A stretch of DNA of 64,000 nt from Strigamia acuminata (lineage: Eukaryota > Arthropoda > Chilopoda > Geophilomorpha > Linotaeniidae). Location of the stretch: positions 9,734,001-9,798,000 of the forward strand of contig OX442322.1 in NCBI GenBank assembly GCA_949358305.1, written 5' to 3'. Numbering within the stretch: position 1 is the first letter of the stretch; each line of letters starts with the position of its first letter. Both the position numbers and the translations under genes were made by a program. Below are positions 1-9,800 of the stretch, one piece after another. Under the pieces are notes generated by a model. It saw only the letters and a program-made list of their open reading frames with translations, did no database searches and was not told the DNA's origin.

Positions 1-6
1 GCAACA

Positions 7-3000
7 GCGTTGCCGGCCAAAGAAGAAGGGAAGGCAAGGCAGAAAACTGTTGAAGGAATTCCCCATCAAAACCAAGAGCACGGAAAGAAAAAGTATCGAA
101 GCCAAGCTTGACTTTGTGAAAGTCGCGAAGGCAAAACCATAGACACTAAAAGAAACTTAGAACACGAGAGAAGAAAGAGAAGGGCCGTGCCATGATGACC
201 TAGTCCAGACACCAAGGGGCTACGGCGTCGCCAATAGACACGTGGCGCACACGCAAGAACCTTCAGAAAATCCGACTGAACGGGTTTTCTAACCAAAACG
301 ACGTGAGAACATTGCGGGAGCTTGTCCGAAAACTCAGTCTGTCAACCCGTAGACAGACGCTTAAACTAAACGGAAACTAAAAATGGGAGAACAGAAATCC
401 TTGTCAGAGAGGAAAGGCGCTGGTCCAAAACAATCGTCCAACCAAACACCGAGGTTAGAAGTCTCAGAACCGAAAACTAAACGTCGTCGAAAAAAGGAAA
501 ACTGTCACAAAAACTCTTGATCGAGCATGGCCTCGCAAGGAACATGACATACATGAAGACTAGAAGAAACTTGAAACGCAAAAAAGAACAAACTTGAGAC
601 ACGGCAGACTTCACCGCCTCGTTGTCCTCGAGCCAGCGCTCAAGTGGCAACGTGCCACGGAAACCTCCGTCCGCACGAAAACACGAGCTGCGAACTCAAA
701 CTTAATAAACTATTAAGGACGACCCTTTTCTAGAAAACAAGAAAAATGCAAAATAAGGGAATGAATGCGTTGACCCAGACCTATCGTCTGACCAACCACC
801 CAGCATTCGTACGAAGAACTAGAAAATGCCGTCAAGACCTAGGCACCACTCTTTTGCAAAGAGTGACCAACTAACAACTTACCCAAAGCCATGACCACCT
901 AGCTAACATGATCACGCCAGAAAGAGGAAAAAGAGAACGAGAAGGCATGAAGCTCAGGCAATGCGAACCATTCGCAGCAACTGCCACGCAAAGGCGTTGA
1001 CCGCACCCTGACTTGACATGAACCCACGAAACCGCTAAGAGCAGAGAATAAAGAAAAAAGGAAAGACTTAGTCAGGTGACTGTGTAAACCATCTGCGACC
1101 TCTTGTCCACAGCGACAAGGAAACACGCGCACGCTGACCCATCAACCACAACTTTATCTAACTAACAAGAGAAAAACGGTTCAATTATCTAAACAGAACG
1201 AGCACGTTCCGTGCAAATAAATACCGGCTAAAACGTCAATATTATCACTAAAGCTATTGGCCAAGTATGGCCTCACAAAGGAAACTAGCAAACCGGAACT
1301 GTGAAAACCAGCAAGAATTCCAAAACACTAAACTTTCTGCTTTTTTTTTTCGAAGAGGGAACAAGTCCGTACCCAAATAATCAATCCATTTCCTCCCCAC
1401 GAGAAAAGAAAGGAAAGGGACCTGCTTCTTTTTGAAGATCAACAGGTGTCATATGATACTGAAAAACGTTGGAAGCAGTGCAACTGCAACCAAATGAAGC
1501 GAAGCTACACTTCCTTCACGAAAACTAATCACGTCGTTGAAAAGAAATTAAAACCGGTGGCTTTCTTTCAACCGAGCTGCGCTTTACGAATGCGCCTTGA
1601 ACAAAGAGGTACCCGATGGACATCGCGTCCGCACTCGGGCCACCGTGTAGCCTGTTGTGAGCAGACTACCACGAAGACTGAAACTTCTTTAACCGAGGGG
1701 GGAAATAGAAACTAGATCTAGTTAAAACCCCATGCTCCAATAAGGAGGCTACCGTATGAACGCTTGGCCCACCCCGAGTCGGAACCAATATGATTGAACC
1801 GAGAAACGAGAGAAGAGGGAGGGTTGCTTGACGTCCCTGATTGCGAGGGGCGTCACACATAGACATGAGCACAAGGACTTGCCAGTTGCCAACCGCATTC
1901 CTGGAACCGGTAAGCAACTGCAAGTCGACAATTGACTCGCTCACACACCCATTGACGACATCTTCAATCAGCAAGCCGACTTCCGGAAATCGCCACTCTA
2001 CTGAAAGCACGTGTCGTCCAATGGCTAAAACGTGTTGCCGAGTGCCGGCGCCAAAAAGGCCGCACACACACGTCCTTCGACCCATCCTAGAGTGGGCTCC
2101 CTGCCTAGTGCATGTCTGCCTCACTGCAGAGCTAGGGATGAAAGACTAACAACAACTACTCAGTCGCGGGAAGCCAACGTAGAAATAGGGGCCGCCAAGA
2201 GGCGCAGGGACATTGTCTCGGACACGACATCTAACAGAGTATGGCAGTGCAAACCTGCCCTCTGAAACACATCGAATGGCAGTCCTTGCTGTGCACAGCA
2301 AGAACGACCATCCAAAACAAGTACCTATACCCTAACGCCACGCTAGCTAGCCACAACCCAAAAATAGCAAGCAAGCTATTTCCTAAACGAATAAGCTAAA
2401 ATGTCCAAATTCTAAGGTTGCCCCAAAGAATTAGAATAACTAAACTTCCTTTTTTTTTAAACGATAAAAGGCGAGACTAATCACTAATGAAGACTCATGA
2501 AACGCTACGGACGTTTCCACGAAGAGACAGCGAAAATGCAGAACGTACATCACCAGCGGTAGACACTGGGTGTAGCGGTCAACAACAGAAACTGGACTTG
2601 CCCAGTGGGCGGTGCGGATCGGCTGCTCTAAACTTCCAGCACCGACAGAAGTCACACGCCTTTCTAAATCCAAACCCACTTGCAAACAAGTCGTAACACA
2701 ATCTAACCGAACAGAAATTTGACGGACAGATAAGAACCGACTGACCTCACGGGCCAGCGCTCGCTCAGCTTGACATGAGCAGCAAAAGAACGAATCTCGT
2801 TCTAAAAACAAGAAACGTTCTAAAAACACACGAATACAAACGGGTGTGCCCTCTCCCGAAGCGGAGAGGTGACCGACACCAGATCTCACGAGGAAACTCG
2901 TGCAACACACGAAAGACATTGGACACAAAACGTAAAGACCAGAGGTCGTCCACATTCCAAACACAAGAGCAGGCTCACATGACGAGAAGAAGCTAGATCA

Positions 3001-4442
3001 CTCAAGGACCCCCCTGACCGCCGCTCTGATAGGCGGGAAGGACGAGAAGAGGGAACTGGTTGGCCCACAATAGCTAGTAATTTAACTTTAGCGTAGGGCA
3101 GAAAGCTAAAAGCGGGAGTTAATCGACCCCAAGCTGACGACTAACTGGCCAACACCACTAAAAATCTGCAAATGTGACGACGCTCCTGTCAGTAAGCCTA
3201 AAAAAACTCTCAAAGAGTTTACACGTAACAAGGGAAAAACCCTGGGAAATTACAAGAACTCAAGACCAAAGAGCTTATTGTATAATAAGTTGGCGATTTC
3301 AAATTAAAAGGGAGTGGATTAAAGAAAATTCAAATACAACTAACTACCGTATGCACGGATTGGGCCGAAAATTCTCAATAAAACGTGTGCAAGCTACTTA
3401 AAAAACCGCAGGTCTAACTGTAGACAATTAAAGACAGGAACTCCCTAATTAATTTCCGACAAAAAAGCCAATAAATTCATATAAGCTACTCTTTAGTATC
3501 TTTAACAAGAAACTCATGACATTAATACTAGAAAACGCATTCGAGGAGGACAAAAACAGAAGTTTAGAGTTTAAGGGGACTCCAAACAAGGCGCAAATAG
3601 GCGTGGAAACTAGCTACACTTGCACAACGACGTATGCAGAAGCATGAAACAGAACTAACGCCCCAAAACTCCCAAAACAACCAGAATATCCCCCAAAAAC
3701 CTTAAAATTAACATTTGATGAAAACGAGAAAATATAATCGACAAAAAAAACAAAATCTTCATTGCCGACTCTAGTACATTGCGTTGTGTTTAACTGGCGG
3801 TCGACTGACGCTTGAAGAGTGACTCTTCCAAACTCGGTGACCATTCTGTGTGCGCTGACGGCACGAATCTCTTTGCTGGATCGTCCATTCTGCCTGAGAA
3901 AACTGGCTCTGCTGAAGACGAAACAACTCGACTGGAATCTTGACCGCGTCGCTTGTGAGACGGCGCACGTCTGTGTGGACACAGCCTCGTTCTGTACAAC
4001 TAGCTGGGCACACGAAAACTCGGAAAATCTTTGCAAAACTCTCTTGACCGACGATCCCGATGTGATTGCTATCGACGATCAGACCAATGGCGTCCCGCTT
4101 TATTAACGACACCAAACCACGTGCTGTGCTGACGACGCCGATGACGCACGGAACTGCCCAGCTCAAAACGTTGAGGCATCTGCATTCCGCCATGCAACGC
4201 ACTCGCACTGGACTTACTGGATGTTCCTGAAACAAATATCGCCATTCTTTGTGGCGATTCCCGATGTGTGTGGCAGCCACACTTGCTGCGCTTGTGGCAC
4301 ACGACGTGGTGGACGTAACACAGTCCACGCAACTCTTGATGCAATCGTTGATCTTGAAAATGGCGCCCGTTTCGGCCATTTTCGAACTCACGGCAACTAC
4401 GCATCTGGTTTGCATCCTGGTCAAGCAAAACGGCACCAAAAA
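7..4442 (-). other. Internal region of LARD copy A, no recognisable gene
   Basis: 4436 bp between the LTRs. The element's 5' end is on the right, with a tRNA-like primer site next to the LTR (about 4415-4438, four-base spacer). The leader motif ACACAACGCAATGTAC lies on the minus strand at 3774-3789. The 3' end at 7-60 is pyrimidine-rich on the element strand. Short open frames occur in several overlapping registers on both strands and none resembles gag, RT, integrase or an envelope. A perfect 18-nt palindrome CTTGCTGTGCACAGCAAG lies at 2285-2302. I regard this as non-coding filler carrying cis signals. Confidence 0.8.
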
Positions 4443-4749
4443 TGTTTCTAGCAATGCTTTGTGGCCGTGTGGCACTCTAGAAGACAACAGAAAAAGCTTA
4501 TAACAAATAAACCTACTTACTAGAACTTGTGATGAGCTCCAAAAGAGATGATGCATTGCAGGAGAAATCCTGCTTGAAATCCCTGCAAAGTGGCCTAATA
4601 AGTGTCTGGAAGAACTCACCACTAATATGCCAAATAACACATAAACAAACCGAATTTAATGTAAAGTTAATATCTATCAAAAGTACACAGAAAAGAGAGG
4701 AGAAAATTACATATCTTAACCCTAGAAATCTACATAACAGTCACAGTGT
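4443..4749 (-). repeat. LARD copy A 5' LTR, distal part
   Basis: On the plus strand this begins TGTTTCTAGCAATGC, the reverse complement of the LARD LTR 3' end. It is identical by eye to the matching part of copy B's LTRs and stops at the GTGT target site used by Pao-1. The remaining 454 bp resume at 27859. Confidence 0.92.
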
Positions 4750-6020
4750 TGTTGCGAGCAGGAACGCAACAAAAAGATTTAGAAGTTTTCCACGTTTTGG
4801 CTTCTGAAAAGAAGAATTGACTTTTTAATTTGGTTTTTAGTTTTTGACACAAGTTGGAGACATATCTGAGATGTTCGGTTGTTTGGCTGACCAGCGGTCT
4901 TGTTTGGTGATGTCCTTGACGGTCGTCATGCTGCCAGTCGCACCTGGATTGGTCGGGAGATGTGTTGTCGGTCACTTGTGGTCGTTTTGATGTGATCGTT
5001 TTAGTGGTTTAGTAATTCTGTGTATTAGTTTAAGAATTATTAGAGTTGTTTTGAGATAGGCATATTTTATTTCATTGTTGTTTACCTTTTGCTTGATGTT
5101 TTAGGGGGTCAGCGACTTTCCAAGACGTGAGGCAGCAGGTGGCGAGCGGCATAAGCTCCCGTGACAGTTGACGGCATTTGCACGCATCGGATCCGCGTGT
5201 GTGTCTAGAGCGGCGTCGATACGCCTTGGTTTGGACTCTCGTTCGAGTCCCCACGCCGTTTGGAAGGTCCTTGCGTCGATGTCTGGTCAAGGGCGGCTAT
5301 GGAAGTCTGTCTGGCTCGCTCCTGTTCGCCTGCACAGCTGTTAGCAAGTTGCTGTGCCGCCATCTTGCATGATGAGCGGTTGGCTTTTGTCTTTGAGAAG
5401 GAAAGTTGGCTTTCCTCCGGAACTAAGATTGGGAATTGTTAATACTTGTTTATTTATGTATTTTATGCCTCTAATAGATGTTAAGATTAAGCTTTTATTA
5501 CTTGTTATCAATTTGATGTAAAAGGGTTAAGTTTGAGACACGTAGCGCCCTCTTTGGAGGCAATAAGTTATTTATAATGAGTAATTGTTGCTTGTAAATA
5601 AGCCTATTTTAGCGCCATTGTTCACGGTTGCTAGGCGCTTGTTGTTGCTAGGCTTAGTTGTTGTTGCTGTTGTTACTAGCTGTTGCTAGAAGAAGTTTGT
5701 TATGGTTGATTTAGAATAAATAAGTTGTTATTCTTTTCTCTTTCTCTGATGTTCTTCCTTTGGATTATTTCTGAAATGAGTTCCCAGAGAATGAGTGAGT
5801 AGAGAGCCAAGCTGACTCTCCTCCTCCTTGAAGACACATTTGCTTGCCCATTAGCTGAGATGTTTTTCCCATCTGATCTACTGTTTGAGAACTAGGCCTA
5901 ATGCTAGGCCTAACGCTTTCTGCTGCTGGAATTTCTACTATACGATCATGGATGCGCAACAGGACAGTTGCCTATGAATGTACCACGCGACTTCCGAGTT
6001 CGACATGTCTGTTTGCAACA
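4750..6020 (+). repeat. Pao-1 5' LTR
   Basis: 1271 bp, from TGTTGCGAGCAGGAACGCAA to GTCTGTTTGCAACA. The first bases form a hairpin (TGTTGCG, eight-base loop, CGCAACA). A poly(A) signal AATAAA is at 5715-5720, followed by a T-rich stretch. A GTT-rich run lies at about 5640-5695. The LTR should contain the element promoter and polyadenylation region, but I see no unambiguous TATA box. Confidence 0.95.
5715..5720 (+). promoter_or_regulatory. Poly(A) signal in Pao-1 5' LTR
   Basis: AATAAA followed by a T-rich stretch. The same hexamer occurs at the matching place in the 3' LTR (27549-27554), where it would end the element transcript. Confidence 0.55.
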
Positions 6021-6376
6021 GGGGAAGTTGTTTTTTGGTGCCGGTGACCCGGATTCGTGCGCGTTTGATCACCGTGCGTGAAGCTAGAGTTTGGCCACTT
6101 CACAGACGATTCAGGGGATTTGTGACAACAGGACGGTTTGTGCAGTTAGCGGCTGGTTCCGCATGTATTTCCGATCAAGTTTGTGCAGCTGAGAATCGTC
6201 TAGAAGTAACCATCAATGCCAGGGGTCCAGTTCAAGTGACACAACGCAATGTGCAGCAGTTCGCCATGCTTTTTGAAGATGACATTCAGTTGTTTCTTTG
6301 TGATTTTGATGGGTTTTGCTTTGGGTTGTTACTTGTGTCTTTTTGGGGGAGATATGAGTCTTGCTATTGCGTTTAA
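5978..6376 (+). CDS. Possible leader ORF of Pao-1 (TQRNV motif)
   Basis: A 132-codon open frame starting inside the 5' LTR and running through the primer site into the untranslated leader. Its only notable segment is VTQRNVQQF, which aligns with ITQRAVLES in Pao-2 and ITQRVVLES in Pao-3, but the rest is poorly conserved. The shared part coincides with a nucleotide motif (6239-6254) also found in non-coding LARDs, so conservation may act on RNA rather than protein. No known family is recognised. Confidence 0.25.
   Translation: MYHATSEFDMSVCNRGSCFLVPVTRIRARLITVREARVWPLHRRFRGFVTTGRFVQLAAGSACISDQVCAAENRLEVTINARGPVQVTQRNVQQFAMLFEDDIQLFLCDFDGFCFGLLLVSFWGRYESCYCV
6036..6057 (+). other. Pao-1 primer-binding site (tRNA-like)
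   Basis: Begins TGGTGCCGG 15 nt after the LTR end and runs to ...GGATTCG. The complement would read CGAATCC...CACCA, as expected for a tRNA T-loop, acceptor stem and CCA end. Pao-2 and Pao-3 have a TGG-initiated site at the same 15-nt distance. I cannot assign the tRNA species. Confidence 0.65.
6239..6254 (+). promoter_or_regulatory. Shared leader motif ACACAACGCAATGTGC (Pao-1)
   Basis: Located 218 nt inside the 5' LTR. The first 14 bases are identical in D and in LARDs A/B/C, E3, E5 and E6. The first nine to ten bases recur in Pao-2 and Pao-3. The flanks in Pao-1 and the LARDs are otherwise dissimilar. It could be a packaging, dimerisation or splicing element; the function is inferred only from the shared position and sequence. 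Confidence 0.5.
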
Positions 6377-6810
6377 AGTGATATAAAATAAGTTTTGGCT
6401 CTACTATAACTGCATAAGCAGGAGAGCAACAGATTTAGCTAGAATAGTCTATAGTTTGCATGATTTTTAGTGGAATTCTTGTGAACAGGGATTATTTAAA
6501 TTCTCTTAGAGCATTTATTTGTAAACAGAAGCAGTTTACTTGTAATTTTAGAAGAGAGTTAGTCAGTCTGAGTATTTACATTCTCAGAATTGTTAGGGAT
6601 TTATTCTAAAAAGGTTTTAGTTGAAATTTTGAGTGAGTCTGTGATTCAACCACTCAAATTATATTAGAAATCCTCTTGGAGTTTGTCTGTATAGCAGAGA
6701 GTTTGGGTGTTTAAGCACTCAGATTCTAAAGGTTCGTCTTAAGTTTAACGTGTGTGTTGTGTGTTGGTGTAAGGTGACCGTAGTAATTGTCTTTGCTTTC
6801 CAACCTTTTC

Positions 6811-6812
6811 AG
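6811..6812 (+). promoter_or_regulatory. Candidate 3' splice site before Pao-1 gag-pol
   Basis: A pyrimidine-rich stretch (about 6790-6810) ends in CAG, with the AG at 6811-6812, eleven bases before the gag ATG. Pao-2 and Pao-3 have the same arrangement. This suggests gag-pol is translated from a spliced RNA with a donor in the leader or LTR; the donor is not identified. Confidence 0.45.
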
Positions 6813-6823
6813 GTGCGATCAGC

Positions 6824-9800
6824 ATGTCTACGTCACCAGGAAGAACCTCACCTACACCGGTTACAATTCCTAAGCCGGATGAGTTGGACGTTTTGGCCTC
6901 TCGATTTGAGACGGTTGGGGTCGCAGTTGAGGAGTTGTTGAAGGAATCAAAGGCCATTACCGATCCTGCAGAGCTAGAAGCAACTGCTTTAGCCGCAGAG
7001 GAACAGATTAAGAAGATGGTTGATGACCTGAACCTGATGCAACCACTGATACCTAGAGATCAGTACATGGCCAACCTTAGGGAAATCGAGGGTTATTACA
7101 CGCCTATGGCAGTGTTGAAGCACCGTAGCCAAGTGGCGCAACGATTTGTGTCGCATTGGACAGCAAATGCGTCGACGTTGTCTGCCAATACAAGCCAGAA
7201 TCAGACTAATGTTTCACAACAAAGTAGTCTTTCACAATTAGCGCGAAGAAATCGCAACGCTAAACTTCCAAAGTTGGAAATAGCAAAGTTTGGTGGAGAA
7301 GTTGTGGAGTTCAAGTCCTTTTTGGATCGATTTGACTCAACAGTGCACACAAACTCAGACCTCTCGGAAGTAGAGAAGCTGCAATACCTGCAGTCATTCT
7401 GCACAGGTGAAGCAGCAACGCTAATATCCACCTTTAGACAAGTGGATGGATCCTACGACTTGGCTCGTAGTGAATTGATTCGAAGTTATGGGGACGACGA
7501 AGCGCAAAGAGCAGCTTTGCTCAAGTCTCTTAAGGATTTGAAACCAATCACAGAAGTACACCCTGTCAAGGCGGTGAAGGCGCAACTTACAAAGTTGTCT
7601 GCAACCATTAGGGTGCTTGAGCAGTTAAGTGTTCCTGTTCAGACAGCGGGCTTTCTTTTAGCACCTGACGTGTTGAGGAAGTTCCCGCCGGTTATGGTCA
7701 CTCAGTTTTACAGATCCCACGGTACCAAATCATCAAACTTATTGACGATTTTGGATTTTTTTGCCACAGAAGTTAAGCTTCTAGAGCAAGTAGAAGACGT
7801 TATGGGATCCAATCTCCTTCACATTAGGAAGGACAAGGTCGATAAGAGCGACCAAAAAGAGCAACGAAAAGGGACAATGTCCACTTGTGCATTGGCTCAA
7901 GGGACAAAGAGCTCGAGTAATCCCAAGTTGACAGTCGATAAAGCGACTTGCATTTTTTGCAAAGAAGGGCACGCTAACTCCTTTTGCAAAAAAGAGATTA
8001 GCGTTGAGGAGAAGTCTGCCATTGCGCAAAAGAATCGGCTTTGCTACAATTGTCTGCAAAGCGGACATATGGCCATTAGATGCCGATTGAAGACGTCTTG
8101 TAGGACGTGCGGTGGTCGACACCACTCCAGCATTTGCAGGAAGTCAATCGTTACGAGTCCAGGTGGGGCAGAGAAGCCTAAGGACGTTAGTGCTAACGTT
8201 TCTTTGGCGATCTCGTCAACGCTCCAATTGATGATTTTTACTGCCGAATTAAAGACGAAATCTGGTGGTTCGCACACGGTACGTGGTATGTTAGATCCTG
8301 GAAGTCACCGTTCTTATATTCTTAAGAGCGTAGCTGACCGGATACGGCTGAAGAGTTGTGGGTCAATAGAGGCCACAGCCCAACGTCTCAATGAGGAGAA
8401 CGCAGGGTCGGCGTCTTATGACGTCTACAAGATCTTGCTTCAGTCTCGACACGGAGCCAAAGAGCTCAAGGTGACAGCTTTAAGCGCAAAGAGTTTACCC
8501 CATGTGTATGGGATAGCCAGCCCAGATGTTATTCAGAAAGTTAAGAATTTGGGGTTTGAATTGGCTGAGGACTTACCTTCAACTGCAGGCAATGTTGATA
8601 TCTTGCTTGGCGTTGATGTCTGGTGGGAAATCTGCTTGGATGGACGCAAACGCCTAGATGGTCGACTGGGTTTGGTGAACACCATCTTTGGGTGGGTGTT
8701 ATCAGGAGCAGCTGGGTCGACTGATGCCTTCTCAGAGAGCTCGCGCGACGTTTCTTGCTGCAACACCTGTGATATTAAAACAGACCGAGACTTGGAGAAG
8801 CTATGGAGTTTAGAAGCCGTTGGTATTAGTGCCGGCGAGCGTGATTCCGATTTTATTAGAGATCGTTTCGAGAAAACAAAGACAAGAAGAGAAGATGGTC
8901 GTTATGAAGTTTGCTTACCTTTCAATGAGCGAATTGGTTCGTTGGAATCCAATTGGGATTTGGCATTGAATCAGTTGTCGCACACGTTGAGAAGGATTGA
9001 CAGCAGCAGTGACCACAAAGAACGCTACCAGAAAGCCATGTGGGACTACGTGCGCGAAGAGCACGCAGAAGTAGTACCTCTTGCAGAAAGATACAAGAAG
9101 TCTGGCGTTTATGTTATTCCGCACCATCCAGTGATTAGGGAGGATAGAGATACAACGAAGTTTAGAGTAGTTTTTAACGCGTCGTCTTCAAAGAAAGGAG
9201 TTCCTTCTTTAAACGACTGCTTATACCCTGGTCCGAGCCTTAATCCGGACATTGTGCCAGTAATTGTTCGTTTCCGACTTTACTGTGTGGTTGCGATAGC
9301 GGACATTAAACAAGCCTTTCTTCAGGTATTGATCAAGTTAGAACACTGCGATTACTTAAGATTTTTGTGGGTTTCCGACGAATATTTTCAGAACGAATAT
9401 TCATGGCAAAACTTATGGGACCATTTGGTTGTGTTACGGATGATAGTTGTGCCTTTCGGTGTCAACTCATCCCCGTTTTTGCTCTGCGCGGTTATTCGAG
9501 CGCAGGGGCGTCTATATTTAGTCCTTTTTCCGAAGGAAGCAGACGCCCTGGACAAGGGCATTTACATGGATGACCTGACGTCCGGCGACGATAACGCTGC
9601 AAAGACGACGCAACATTGTGTGAATTTACGAACTATTCTAGATGAGGGAAAATTGCCTCTTGTAAAGTGGGCTACCTCAAGTGCTGAGGTTTTCAACGCG
9701 CTTAAGGGAGAAGACTTTCATATGAGAGCAGAGGAATTTAAGGATTTAGACATTATCAAGATGTTGGGTATTGTTTGGAAAGTTCAAGAAGATGTTATCA

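Noticed and set aside
1666-2124. Many 60-180-codon open frames in LARD A/B/C and D as possible genes
   Set aside because: They overlap on both strands, lack recognisable domains, and recur only because the elements are near-identical copies. They are better explained as chance frames in non-coding DNA.
6036-6057. tRNA gene near the 5' LTR end
   Set aside because: Only a tRNA 3'-end complement is present, with no cloverleaf or internal promoter boxes. It fits a primer-binding site.
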